Shown piece by piece: positions 1 to 10,761 of a DNA stretch of 64,000 bases; positions within the stretch are counted from its first letter, which is position 1, and each line of letters begins with the position of its first letter. The stretch covers positions 2,287,519-2,351,518 of the forward strand of contig NW_006763294.1 of the NCBI RefSeq assembly GCF_000218685.1, in the 5' to 3' direction. Below the pieces are notes generated by a model. That model was given only the letters and a program-made list of their open reading frames with translations, did no database searches and was not told the DNA's origin. The stretch is from Serpula lacrymans var. lacrymans S7.9 (taxonomy: Eukaryota; Basidiomycota; Agaricomycetes; Boletales; Serpulaceae). A program made the translations under genes and the position numbers.

Positions 1-575
1 GCCATATACTTGCAAGGAGTTCAAGAATTCCACAGGATAATATTCATGTCCCTCTCCAACCACTTACAGAGCTGCTAACTCTTCTCCAGGGAATTTTGTG
101 AGCATTTCTGAATTAAGGTCACTAATATCATCATTTTGACTAATGAGTCTATGGTGTTTTCTGGCATAAGCATGTTGGCGGGAAGCTCAATAGTTCCATC
201 TCCTGCAATTCTACAACCACCACCAACATCCAGGAGCCAGCTAGCAAAGGCTTCACTTTCTGGAGTACGGTCCAGGCGCATGTTCTGTGTGAGATAGCAG
301 ACATGGATATTTGTCCACAGTTGTGACTTTCTAAGAGAGGCAGAAATAATGTGTTGCCTTGACCCTCTTGGAACAACAGGTATTGTTTGGTCGAAGTCCC
401 CTCCAAAGACCATTATAATGCCTCCAAATGGAAGCTGATTATCCAAAATGCCCCGCAATGTACAATCCAATGCTTCAATCCCATGACAGTGTTGCATTGG
501 TGCTTCATCCCAGACTATAACTCCAGTATGTCTAAAAACCTCATGGAGGTCAGAGTTTTTTGGAATCCTGCGTGT
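1..575 (-). pseudogene. Helitron-type PIF1 helicase fragment
   Basis: Reading leftward from about 575, the minus strand encodes the middle of a PIF1-family helicase of the Helitron type. A Walker B-like WDEAPMQH segment lies near 495-520. The PIF1 hallmark FGGDFDQTIPVVPRGSR follows near 370-405, with ASLRKSQLW and a TQNMRLD motif after it. This helicase forms the C-terminal half of Helitron Rep/Hel proteins and unwinds DNA during rolling-circle transposition. The N-terminal Walker A and Rep parts are absent: the sequence right of about 590 is an unrelated LTR-like repeat. A stop at 75 ends the frame before the C-terminal motifs. I see only a broken internal fragment; the rest may lie left of the window or be lost. 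Confidence 0.8.
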
Positions 576-587
576 GGATGTTTCATG

Positions 588-1087
588 TACAGGAATAGGT
601 TAGTTACTCCGGTGCACACAGGAACACACTATAGAGAAGAGAGAAGGAGGGATCACCCCTCAGGTTTCAGTGAGTTAGTTAGTATACAACAGGAGGACTC
701 GCTGAGGAGTCTCCTGGATCTATTGGGGTATATATACTGAATACATGTTTGTTTGTACATATGTACTGTACAGTTGCTAGAAGCAGTGACTGCTGATGTC
801 ATGGGGTCTAGCCCGTGTGACCAGCTCCACTGTGTGAGATACTTGTATCTAAAATAAGAATGAAGGCAGTGCCGCGCGAGAAAGGTGGAGTTAGAACTAA
901 AAGGGGAAGTGCCACATGGCACAGTGTGAAAACTACCAAGGTTAAAGCGGAGAATGAAAATCAAAGGAAAGGTCCGAAAATGAAAAGTAAGGTAAATGGT
1001 CACATGACTGGTCATGTGACTTGGAAAAAGTAAAAGTAAAGTACGAAAAGTAAAGTGTGAGTAGGTACTGGTATGTCAATTGTAACA
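588..1087. repeat. Diverged LTR-like repeat, copy 1
   Basis: This stretch matches, with gaps, the solo LTR at 3531-3946. Shared blocks include the ACAACAGGAGGACTCGCT segment near 685, GGGGTATATATACT near 725, GATGTCATGGGG near 795, GACCAGCTCCACTGTGTGAG near 820 and AGGTTAAAGCGGAGAATGAAAA near 940. It ends in TTGTAACA at 1087, like the other copy, but carries about 90 extra bases before that end. The left edge is poorly defined and no target duplication is visible, so it is older or rearranged. Confidence 0.7.
999..1020. repeat. Perfect 10-bp inverted repeat
   Basis: GTCACATGAC and GTCATGTGAC are perfect inverted arms separated by two bases. The palindrome sits inside the extra sequence near the right end of LTR-like copy 1 and is absent from copy 2. 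Function unknown. Confidence 0.75.
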
Positions 1088-1418
1088 ACCACTGTCCCCT
1101 TTGTTACTGTTGTTCCCAGTCAGTTCATATTTGAGGTATAATTTGGACACTATCTGAAAACACCATATAGCACTTAGTACTTACTTTAGTTATTTTACCC
1201 AGTGAATTGAAAGACCTTAAAAATCCCTCCCGAAGTTTTTTCAGCTCGAAATATCAAGCCATTCTTCTGTCCCTTCTTTCAAGCCATTTTTCAACCTGTA
1301 ACAGCTATGTAACGCTCAAACAATAGAGCGGAAGCTCCCGAAAGTCAGATTCAGACCCAGGTGTATGTGCGCCACAGGCTGTCGAATAACGTGTTTGACA
1401 CACTTCAAGAGTCCTACA

Positions 1419-2500
1419 ATGGCCCGTCAGCAAAAAATAGCAGCAAAATGTCCCTACTGAGTGTTGAAGGACCTGGAATACGAGAATAGGATACAGGCAG
1501 CGATAGAGGGCTATAAACGGGGGCTCTACAAGTTATATGCAGAGGCTGCAAGGTTAAAAAATGTGAGTGCTTAGATTTCTGATTGATTGATCAGATGAAT
1601 GTGATCTGGAGTTTAGGTTGCCCGTCAAACACTTCATGATCAAGCGAAAGGAGTGCACAAGACATACCAACAAGGTCAAGAAAAGAAACAGCTCCTATCT
1701 GCAGCAGAAGAATCGGTTTTGCTCGATTGGACACAACACTATGACACCATGGCCAACCCCATGTATCCCAAGAAGCTTTGGTCGTGTGTGCATGATATGT
1801 TGGGAAAAATCCCTGGAAAACATTGGCACTACAGGTTGATTAGCCATAATCCATCACTTGTTCTCCGAAAGCCGCAGAAACTGGACCCGAAGAGAGCGAA
1901 GAACTTCAACCAGACAGTAGTGGCTGACTACTTTGCACAGCGAAAACAGTTGAATGATATGTATGGTGGGATTCCTCCGGAACATGACTGGAACATGGAC
2001 GAGAAGGGGATTCAAATGGGAGGAGGCAGGAAAGGAGACGGGACAAAGTACTTTTATAATAGGAAGCAGAAGGGATCATACCGCATCTCAGACAACAATT
2101 TGGAGCTTGTTACGGTGATAGAGTGCATTAGCGCTGCTGGAGTGTTGATGAGGCCTGGTTCCGTGTTGAAGGAGGGGCCACTGCCTGATTTAAGTGCCGT
2201 CGAGGTCATAGGAAGGTCTGTTTTCTCCAATCCTCTGCCCATATCATTTTACTAACCTCCTCTTCCAGTATATCCCATACAAAAACTGGCTGGACAAACC
2301 GTGGAATATGTGAGGAGTGGTTCAACAAGACATTTATCCCTGAGTCCCAAGTTTGCCGCATTGATGACAGGTCGGTTGTTCTTACTTTGTATGGCCATGA
2401 CTCGCATGAGCAACCTGTCCTTCAAGCTCTAGCTTATAAACACAGCATCATTATCTATCGCCTCCCATCAAAAACCACTCATAAATTACAGCCACTGTCA
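1419..2500 (+). pseudogene. pogo/Tigger-type (CENP-B-like) DDE transposase, decayed
   Basis: An ATG at 1419 is followed by an in-frame TGA at 1458 and then by a readable pogo-type N-terminal region (VLKDLEYENRIQAAIEGY). An intron near 1562-1617 leads into a long exon to about 2215. That exon carries the CENPB-type region and the first catalytic aspartate in NMDEKGIQMG near 2000. A further intron near 2215-2267 leads to TGWTNRGICEEWF and a second aspartate in LYGHDSHE near 2400. Homology stops abruptly after THKLQPL at about 2500, where these proteins normally continue for 100 or more residues. The early stop and lost C-terminus make this a dead element. A possible tail-like frame lies near 3340-3494. 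Confidence 0.8.
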
Positions 2501-3511
2501 ATGATGAGAACTGCTGTTAGAAAACCACACACAAAACAAACTAACACACAATCCTCCCAGATTCCACGGAACTTGTGTATGGGCTTTGCCTCCTAGAACA
2601 GTCTGGATTTGAGTTCTTGTTTTTTTACAAGGTAAAAGACAGGGGTTTATATAGTAAAAAAAATGTAGGCTATACACAGTATAGCTGTGCAAAAAGAATG
2701 AGAAAGAACATGAAGGAAGGAATGTACGCTGACAAATCCTGCGTAGGTAGTACAGGATAAGATCGTCAAAGAAAGGAAAAGAAAGGGATAGAACAATGAA
2801 TGCTGTGAGTAATGTCACAGGTTTGTACAGCCATAAAGTAAAGTCCAATAGCAAAAAGAGAGCAGGAGAATCATGATGTCATGGGAAGATGCAGTAAAAA
2901 AAAGGGCAAGGCAAAACACTATCAGTATCAACACAGTTCCTTTATTGTCAGTCAGGCATTCTAAAAAAATATGGGTCCATAAAAATGATTCAAAAATCAA
3001 AAATAATCGCACTGTAAATGAATGTTCTGCTGAAAAAAAAGAAACTGGAGCCACCGGTCCACCACCTAGTCCAAATCTGACGGTTCCATGGCCTTACCAA
3101 TGGACTGGTTGTACTGGACTACCTGGTCAAACGAGGGAGGGAGGGGAGTAGTTCCAATTTGGAACAAGTGAGTCCCAGGCAGTGTGTGGTAGCTGTAGCT
3201 GTAGCGAAGACAATGGATGAAAGATAAGTGTACCCAAGTGAATGGGACAGCAATGAACATGGGCAACGCAAGGGGATGAACCTTCTCCAGCTCAAAAACT
3301 ACCCACCCACACTTCAACCAGGCAAAATGAGTGACCGATGTTTTGATAGTATATGCCGACTGCCCAGTTTCTCACTCATCCTGAATTAAAGGCCGTGTTC
3401 GAACAGCAGGAGATCGAGCGGAAGGAGAAAGCCCACATAGACACAGAAAATGAGGCAAGTAAGCAGCAAGAAAACACCGCTCATAACACATGAATAACAA
3501 TAGAGACTGTG
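2501..3511. other. Unassigned sequence between transposase remnant and SAP gene
   Basis: Purine-rich sequence with no recognisable protein and only short chance frames. Bases about 3340-3494 could encode a charged tail (PELKAVFEQQEIERKEKAHI) resembling C-termini of pogo-type proteins. The first 840 bases may therefore be an insertion into that transposase, but no inverted ends or target duplication were found. Confidence 0.4.
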
Positions 3512-4416
3512 ATGAAAGTCTTTGACAGATTGTAACGACCAAGAGTTAGTTACTCTGGCACACACAAGAACACACTATAAAGAAGATGTTGAGGGAGTGG
3601 CTACCCCTTAAGCTGCAGAGAGTTTGTTGGTATACAACAGGAGGACTCGCTAAGGAGTCTCCTGGATTTCTTGGGGTATATATACTAATACAGAGTGTTT
3701 GTACTTATGTACTGTACAGTTGATAAAGTCAGTGGCTGATGATGTCATGGGGCCTAGCCCGCATGACCAGCTCCACTGTGTGAGAGAGTTGTATCTGAAA
3801 TAAGAAGAAGGCAATGCGGCGCGAGAAAGAGGAGTTTGAACAAAAGGGGAAGTGCCGTGTGGCACCATGTGTGAAAGCTAAAGTGTACAAGGTTAAAGCG
3901 GAGAATGAAAAAGAAGGAAAGGTCCGAAAATTGTGTTATTGTAACACAGATCTCTTGCATCTTACAAGCGCAAGGAGGACCTCATTGTTATAGCCGGTGC
4001 TCTTGGTTTACCAATTGATGGGACAGTCAAAGCCCTCATTGAAAGGATCAAGTCTCACCTTCAAGGACATAAGGAGTTAGCGGATAACCCCCGGTTTGCT
4101 GGCCTTTTTGGCCATCGTGTTCAGGCCCCTGAGGGTTCTAGTCACTCCGGACAATCATCCCAATCACCCTTATATTCTAGTGTCAACTCATCTACTGCGT
4201 TTTCCCCCCAGTCTGTCCAGACTCCATATTTTTTGGCCACACAATCGCAATTTCCTGACCCCACATTTTACAACAGTTTCTCTGGCCCAGGCTGTAGTAC
4301 TCCTGGGCCCTCATATAACTTCAATATCTCTGAGCGTGTTTTACCTCCCCCAACTGATGAAAATGGTGTGACAATTACATATTATAATGAGTTGGGTCAA
4401 CCGTACTATGTTTTGT
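3512..4416 (+). pseudogene. SAP-like domain protein interrupted by a solo LTR
   Basis: The frame opens at ATG 3512 (MKVFD), breaks at the LTR (3531-3946) and resumes on the other side. With the LTR and one target-site copy left out, the frame reads straight through to TAG at 4414. The N-terminal 45 residues (SYKRKEDLIVIAGALGLPID, then a KALIERIKSHL helix) look like a SAP-type helix-extension-helix DNA-binding motif. The rest is a Ser/Pro/Tyr-rich low-complexity tail ending in TYYNELGQPYYVL. Such proteins are common next to agaricomycete transposons, but I do not know the role of this one. It ends about 170 bp left of the RecQ/DUF6589 element and does not look like part of it. The LTR introduces stops, so the gene is disrupted. 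Confidence 0.6.
3531..3946. mobile_element. Solo LTR with 5-bp target duplication
   Basis: The 416-bp unit starts TGTAACGACC and ends ATTGTAACA, giving TG...CA termini. It is flanked by the direct repeat CAGAT at 3526-3530 and 3947-3951. It has a TATATATA box-like stretch near 3675 and resembles the repeat at 588-1087. No PBS, gag or pol is attached, so it is a solo LTR left by LTR-LTR recombination. Orientation cannot be fixed without an internal region. Confidence 0.88.
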
Positions 4417-4582
4417 AGTTAAATATACTTTGAATCTGGTGAAACTGTTGTTTTGATTTTGAGTCAAGCATGAAAGCAATGCCTACTATTCTACTATTAT
4501 TTCTTAGCAGTGGGACTTCGTCATTTTTTGAGGCTTTCCTCTGCCAGATCGGTGCTTCAATCCGGCATATGTGGCCTTAGTG

Positions 4583-4686
4583 TTAGTCTCGAGCCAGCCA
4601 TTTTGGGAAGGCGCGGAATAAACCGTGCTGGAGCCACTTCCCAAACGTCTGGAGACATTTGATGGGCGACAAGTGCATCGTGTCAC
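4583..4686 (+). repeat. Left terminal inverted repeat of the RecQ/DUF6589 element
   Basis: About 104 bp matching the reverse complement of 10315-10418, with scattered differences. It contains an imperfect hairpin: a CCAGCCATTTTGGGAA-like arm at 4594 and a TTCCCAAACGTCTGG-like arm ending at 4652. Confidence 0.8.
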
Positions 4687-4782
4687 ACCGGGACTTATTG
4701 CCTCTATCATTTGATTATCTTATCTTATCTGTCGGTCCTTGTACATACTTATACAGTTTCTCCGAGTTGCATTTTGTGATCA

Positions 4783-7453
4783 ATGCTGGATAACATGAGT
4801 GAAGACCAAACATCCGATGACTCCCTCAGCTTCTCAGATGTCAATGAGGATACTGACTACAATCCTTTCATTGCTGATGGTTTGTTTGAGCCAGATTATG
4901 ATCCACTGGCAGATAGCAACAGCTCGGAGTTCCCTTCATACACATCATCCCCCATTCAACTTGCCAACACTCACCGTTTAAAGGAGAACCTAACAGGAAG
5001 TCCCGCAGCCAAAGTTCGAGCTATCCTGGACTACATGAATTCAGTAGGCCTTGACTTACCATTATTTTTGGATTTACTTAGTTGGGATGATCACGAGTCT
5101 ATCATTGACACAAAAATCTGGTATGCAAGGACTTCGTTGATGGTCAGTGCTGAGCTTCCAGGGATTTTAAAGTGGTGGCACAAACCCCCACACACAAAAG
5201 GGACTCGCAATTCCCTTGCTCATGGAGCACAACTGGTGCTCGAAGAATTTTCCTTGTCATGTGTTGCAGACATACTCGAGGCTGAGCTGGAATCCATCAA
5301 GGACATGTGCTATTGTCCCCCAGAGGATGTTTCGGAAGAAGGCCTGACAAGCCTTTACATTGAAGACATATTGTTGAAACTGTGTAGTCCTGGTTTTGGA
5401 GGCACCCCAAAATTCTGAGCCTTGCTTCAGCGACTCAACAAAACAGCTGCACAAGAGAAACAAAACACTTTGAAGAATCCTGACTTGGTGCGTAGTACAA
5501 TCATCCAAAGCTATTACTAACACTGAATTCCCAATCACCAGGTCAATATTTCTATTACATTTCAGATCATGTTCTCGCGCTCTCATCATCACAGCCACTG
5601 GCCAAAAATGTTGACAACATTCCTTAAGTCTCAAGGCATCTCTGCAAAAAGCCTCGACCTCCTACGGACATTTTGCCTGACCATGAGCCATAAATGGTCT
5701 GTCCGGGCCATCAGTTCTATTTCTAAGAACAAGATGGATGAACTCTGTAAAATAATCCACATCCATCCCTTTGTGATATCTCACAACAACCTTAATATTC
5801 CCTTTCGTGTCTTTTCACAGCGAGTTGACAACAAAAGCCATTTTGATTCGGGAACTGCAGCTACCGTATTTTTACAACCAGGCGCTCCTCCAATTAAACC
5901 ACTCTGCAACCGTACACTACAGGAGTATTGAGCAGCTGGACGGAAGGTTCCACTCACAGTGCAAGGCATCCTACTCCTTGAACAGGCTGCAGCCTCTTCT
6001 CGTTATTCCCGTGATCTCTACCATGTTCTTCAGTGGCTCATTACTTCACCGGAATTTTCTTTTGAAACATATCAACACTGTAATGATTCAGTGTTCAACC
6101 CATCTGCTCCTGTCCAAAGACTACCATCAGGCCAACAATATATCACAAAGCAGTACATGCTGGGAACAGTACATATTGAAGAAGCCAGCTACGAAGGCAA
6201 TGAGATGCTTTTGGGCAAGTGGCTTTCCCAGCTTCGGCTGGACTCTCTTGACAAACAAAAGAAGACTGGTCTTGAACGAGTAATCCCATGGGTTGGTGAC
6301 CAGCTAACAGTGGAGCGGCTACGAGGACTTTTTAGGTTCTGTGCTCAGGATCACAATTCCTTTGACCGTTTGGACTGGCTCGTACCCATCTTTGGGTGGT
6401 TTCATTTACAGATGGCATTTGCTAACTCACGGCACAAGCAGTACTTAGGGACTACAGCTGGCCGGGGCCTTATGCATACTTTCACTTTGCTCGAAAGAAA
6501 AGGACTGGGTTTTGTGCAAACCCGAGGGCCTTTCCATCAGAATCTGCACGATGCAATCACTCAAGTTGCTGAAACACACTTTTGCGCATGTTGGACAGTT
6601 GTGGGTGAAGTAGAGACCCTGGCACATCTCCGTTGCAAATCCCCAGGCCAACTTGTCCATCTTGCAGAAGAAATTTTGAAGACACTCGCATCTAGTACTG
6701 CCTTAGAGGCCATTCACCTGCAAAGCAAAAACACACAGGACGAAGTCTTGCGTCAGAGCATCCTGTGGAATTGTGATGTGTTGAGGTATATAGATTTAGA
6801 GAGGGCCATGGAATGCGGTGATGTGGGAATAATGGAGGAGACTCTGCCCCATCTTTTGTATCGTTTTGCGGGAGGTAATAACAAAAGGTATACTATTGAA
6901 GTGCTAGAGCTACTACAATGTCTGCAGCACAAATGGCCACCAGAACTAAAGTACAGTTCTCTCGCATTTTGTTGGAATTTACTAACTTGTACTTGACAGA
7001 GACTTTGTTCTTCACAGTTGCTGGTTGATGAACACGACCGGCCACCCCCTCGGATTTCTGCCTATAGACAAAGGGCAGGAACATAATATCAAGGACACAA
7101 AGGTTACATTTGGAACTGGTGGCCCAAATGCATCTTGGGCTCTTATGAAGAAAACTTCCCCAGCCATTCCCGCACTCAGAGCTGTGCACAAGCATACAGA
7201 ACTTCAAATTCGGACGCTTTGACGAGGCCTACACCACTCTGACCCACTCAAGGAGAATGATATCGAGATCCTGCATAATGCATACATTGCCTCAAATATT
7301 CACACACAGCAGGATGGACGAGAGGTGAAGACTAAAGCAGATGGGACTATGGATGTTGTGACAAAAGGATCTTTCAACATACTCACAAAAGGGACATTGG
7401 CAAGATGGTGGAATAATAGAAGTTATGTTCGGGCAACACAGGAGATATGGTAG
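4783..7453 (+). pseudogene. DUF6589 domain protein (putative transposase of the element)
   Basis: From ATG 4783 an acidic N-terminus leads into AKVRAILDYMNSVGLDLPLF and a YARTSLMVSAELP stretch. A TGA at 5416 interrupts the frame, which continues as ALLQRLNKTAAQ. After an intron near 5488-5541 comes the DUF6589 core: a SRSHHHSHWP block, MSHKWSVRAI, NLNIPFRVFSQRVDNKSHFD near 5780-5850, a second TGA at 5929, then QYMLGTVHIEE, WVGDQLTVERLRGLF near 6290, FHLQMAFANS and a GRGLMHTF block. An intron near 6950-7018 precedes the C-terminus ending at TAG 7451. Known members are uncharacterised and multicopy in Agaricomycetes. Conserved acidic residues in the order D (VDNKSHFD), D (GDQ) and E (AETHF) would suit an RNase H-like transposase, but that is inference. 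The two stops suggest this copy is dead. Confidence 0.75.
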
Positions 7454-7481
7454 GGTAGTGACAAATGTACTATAACGAATG

Positions 7482-7630
7482 CCAGAACGTATTACCTGAC
7501 CCACGGAGGATGAAGGAAGTCCATGAGTGTATTGTCTGTCAGTAGCATGGGAGGGTGAACAACTCGAGGCTTGAGGTAAGCGGTACTGAGAGATATACCA
7601 GAATGTATTACCTGACCCACGGAGGATAAA
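7482..7630. repeat. 116-bp-spaced direct repeat between the convergent genes
   Basis: GTATTACCTGACCCACGGAG occurs twice with similar flanks, starting near 7489 and 7605, in the gap between the two gene ends. Both copies are kept in the inverted element near 61350 and 61470, so the pair is a conserved internal feature, perhaps a 3'-end or cis signal. Confidence 0.7.
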
Positions 7631-7971
7631 GTGAGTCCTTAGTATATCATCTCAAGGGGAGCAGCACTCTCGAACAAGAGGATAAAAGATAAATATATAT
7701 AATCACTTGTTCTATATACAGTACTATAGTCCAAGGTATTGCACCTCCTGCTAGCCCTTGTAGGTCTCCGTATTGGGCTGAAAAGAACTGGCAAAAAATG
7801 AGGGAGTGAAAGGCGAAAACAACGGCACAGCAGTGGAGGATGAAGGCGTTAAGGTCCAGGTGGCATACAAAGTTTGAGTTGCGTCTAGCGGGACTAAGGG
7901 TGTGTTGACATTTACTTGGAACCTTACAAGAAAGAGTATCAGTGGTATCAGCCGGTAAGTGAAGAAATAAC

Positions 7972-10157
7972 TTACTCTGAGGTACCAGGCAGTGGTACAT
8001 TTTCTTTACCACTTGCGCTGGAATTGCGGACTCGGTGTGAGCTTCGTTTCTGCACTTTCAGCTCCCTTCCTATAGCCTTCTTCTCCTCTTTCACGGCCTC
8101 CCTTGCAAGCTTCTTTGCTTGGCGTTTCTCGACTTTGGCCCCTTCACAAGACTCTCGCACTTTGTCGTCCAACTGCCTCACCAAGTCCAGAACCTCACCA
8201 CCATATACATCAACTAATGGCTATGAGGCCCCGAGAGATCCGCAAAGATTATTGATCGTTTTCCACAAACAATTAGAGGCTATTGATTTTGGAGTGAGAT
8301 CGGGGAGAAGGGCGAGGCCAGTAAATGAGCAGTGGGGATAGTCACGCTGGCGGATCGTCACACGCCAATGGTCCAGAGCATCCTTGATGGTTTGGAGATG
8401 TTGGCCTGTGCGTTGAGTGAGTGGGGAATTCTGATCAGCAGTTTTCATCACACGCTTGCCCATTGCATTCTGTTCATGGGTAGGTGTGTCTTCCTGCTCC
8501 TTGTCGCTAGTTTTGGAGGATGTGTGAGCAGGACTGAGTGGAGGTAAAATAATATTGGAGGGCATAAGGCCCGTCGCAGTTCTGTCGCAGTTGTCACAGC
8601 AGACGCCGGTAGGTGCTAGGTTCAAACATCAGAATCTCACGCTGCCACAGAAAATGTGCAACCTACGTGTACGGCTGGGTGGATTATTGTAAAATGCATC
8701 TGCAATATCACGCCGACAACCTGTGGTTTCAATCCAGGCTCGAAGAGGCTCTTCTATTTTCTTGCAGTACGTTGGATCTTTCTGTATTCCAATCTCGTGG
8801 TCTGAGTCTTCAAGCTCATCTTCTGACTCTAAGTTCTCTTCTCCAGTTCTGCCTTTCTTTTTTTTACTAACGCGTTGAAGCACTGACACTTCAACCATCA
8901 TTATAGCACGTCCTTGAAGACTGAAGTTGCGGACAGCTCGGCCTGCTCTTTGGAGCCATACTGACAGTGATGATGGGACTCCAAATTGGATCACCACCTC
9001 GACATCTGGTATGTCGAGTCCCTGTTTAATTATTAGACAAAGCAAGCTTATTAAATTGCTCCGAATGCTAACCATGCCACCTATTTTGGTCACAAACATA
9101 ACCCTTATTTTTCCTTCACAAAAGTCACGCAAGACAGTTTTCCTGGTGCGTGGCGAGCGCCTGGCATTCAAATAACTGATTTGACTCTTTAGTTGGTCAG
9201 ATACAATTCCATGGAGTCTCCGAAAGCCAGCCTGGGACTGACTAACAGTGTTAACAAAGATGAGTGCCCGTGGTATTTCATTGGCAGCCTGTGCATCTTT
9301 GACAATGAAATCAAGGGCCGAATAGTCTGTGGAGCCAGCGATGATGCAAAGCTCCTGCGTTACATTAGGTCGGTTGTTTCCCAAGTTCAAATGAAAGGAT
9401 TTTGATGTGCTAATGTGCAGTGTTTTTTGAACCTCGGCCAAGACAGCAGGGGACATTGTAGCTGACGTTGCATATATAGGTGTGCCTAGAGGCACAAATG
9501 AACGGAGCCTATCTAATTTAGCATACACTGGCCAAAAGTCACCTCCCCACTGTGAGATACAGTGGGCTTCATCAACTATGTATCCAAGTACACGTTTCTG
9601 AAAAGCAGGTGAGCACAACAATGCATTGAATTGGGGGTTTTCAATTGTCAATTCTGGTGATGCTAACAATATTTGATATTTAAGGTCCTCGAGCTCCTAC
9701 ACATGCCGACGAGTTTAAAGCAACATAGAGACTCAAGAAATAGACTTACATTGTGTAAGTCTTGATTATATGTGTCTCCATTTACTGCAACTGACTGTAT
9801 GCCCCATGCACGAAACTGATCGGCCTGTTCCTCTTCTATAGTTTTCAACGGCGATATAACGACTGTCATGCCATCCTTCTGTATGAAGGATGGCATGGCA
9901 TAAGCCAAAGTCTTTCCAGATCCTGTGCCAGCAATAATGGTGCAGTCGAGTCCCAAAGTAAAGGCCTCAGCAGCGTCCACTTGCCATGAATAGGGGGTGC
10001 GGCCATTGCATTGTTGGCGGACAAAATTTCGAAGTGATTCTTGTAAGTCTGCTTCTTGGCCTGCTGCTTCAGCTTTCTGACAAGCCTCTACAAGGTTGGT
10101 ATAGGATTTCTTTTTGATGGCTTCATGGGATAGATATTCTGTAGGGACAGTGACCAT
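7972..10157 (-). CDS. RecQ-family ATP-dependent DNA helicase of the element
   Basis: Four exons, start ATG at 10157, introns 9697-9749, 9022-9072 and 8616-8666, all GT-AG. Motifs in order: Q-motif region TPYSWQVDAAEAF, Walker A AGTGSGKT, motif Ia VISPLKTIEEEQADQF, DEAH box IVDEAHCISQWGGDF, motif III ATSATMSP, motif IV ALIFVNTV, motif V GLDIPDVEVVIQFG and motif VI LQRAGRAVR. A CxxC zinc-ribbon-like CCDNCDR follows near 8590. The tail is lysine-rich and coiled-coil-like (KVEKRQAKKLAREAVKEEKK). RecQ enzymes unwind 3'-5'; here the gene travels with the transposon and may act on its hairpin ends (inference). A TAG at 8221-8223, where the other copy has TGG, cuts off the last 80 residues. A lysine replaces glutamate in FVT(E/K)IGGM just before motif V. 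Activity is doubtful. Confidence 0.85.
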
Positions 10158-10314
10158 TTAATGAAGCATGGAGAGTGACGAATAATTGAATGATCATTGA
10201 ATATGGGACTCGTCAATATTTTCTGATTTCTGTACTACTAAGCATAATTACATCATGATAATCGTAGTCTAAAAGCGGCAATCGTTGCCTAAAAGAGTCG
10301 AGTGTCTGTGACAC

Positions 10315-10418
10315 TGTGACTCGATGCACTCGTCCTAAGACGAAAGTCTCCAGACGTTTTGGGAACCTCTCAGCGCGGCTTATCCCGCGCCTTCCCAAAA
10401 CGGCTGGCTCGAGACTAA
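10315..10418 (-). repeat. Right terminal inverted repeat of the RecQ/DUF6589 element
   Basis: Inverted partner of 4583-4686. Bases 10350-10407 form a near-perfect hairpin: outer arms of the CCAGACGTTTTGGGAA type (one mismatch) and an inner GCGCGG/CCGCGC stem. The 58557 copy has the same end almost base for base. Confidence 0.85.
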
Positions 10419-10761
10419 TGTCCTGCATAGATGGACGGCCATTTCTTCCGCGATGTAGTCCTGGATTACATATCAACGACCCCCGGATGCATCCATGTCG
10501 CCGAGGCATGTGCTTGGAGCATTGGAAAGTGCTGTAGAAGTACAATGTTAATGATGTAGCATAGTAGCAGCAAGAACGGTGCAACGGTTTGGTTTGGTCA
10601 AGTTTGTTCGAGTTCAACGTGCGAATGTCTTCAATGCGGTTCGTATCTCATTATCACTGACACTAGCTCCAGTGCGTATACTACTTCGGGCACCTTAGAA
10701 GAAGTAAATTCAACCAGTTCACCTAGAAGTACCAGATAGTTCAGTGAATATCGAACCGTGG

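Larger units (their letters stand above)
4583..10418. mobile_element. TIR element carrying DUF6589 gene and RecQ-type helicase
   Basis: The left end (TTAGTCTCGAGCCAGCC at 4583) and the right end (reverse complement of the same at 10402-10418) are inverted copies. Similarity continues for about 100 bp to GTGCATCG and GTCACA. The 5.84-kb unit holds two convergent genes: DUF6589 (plus) and a RecQ helicase (minus). The inverted copy at 58557-62819 carries the same two genes and the same end, confirming a mobile unit. The target duplication is ambiguous: TA if the TIR starts at GTCTCGAG, or TG if it starts at TTAG. DUF6589 is the only candidate transposase, by exclusion. Both genes here carry stops, so this copy is probably non-autonomous. 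Confidence 0.8.

Noticed and set aside
588..3946. A single LTR retrotransposon bounded by the two LTR-like repeats
   Set aside because: The right copy has its own complete target duplication, and the sequence between is pogo-type and unassigned DNA without gag or pol.
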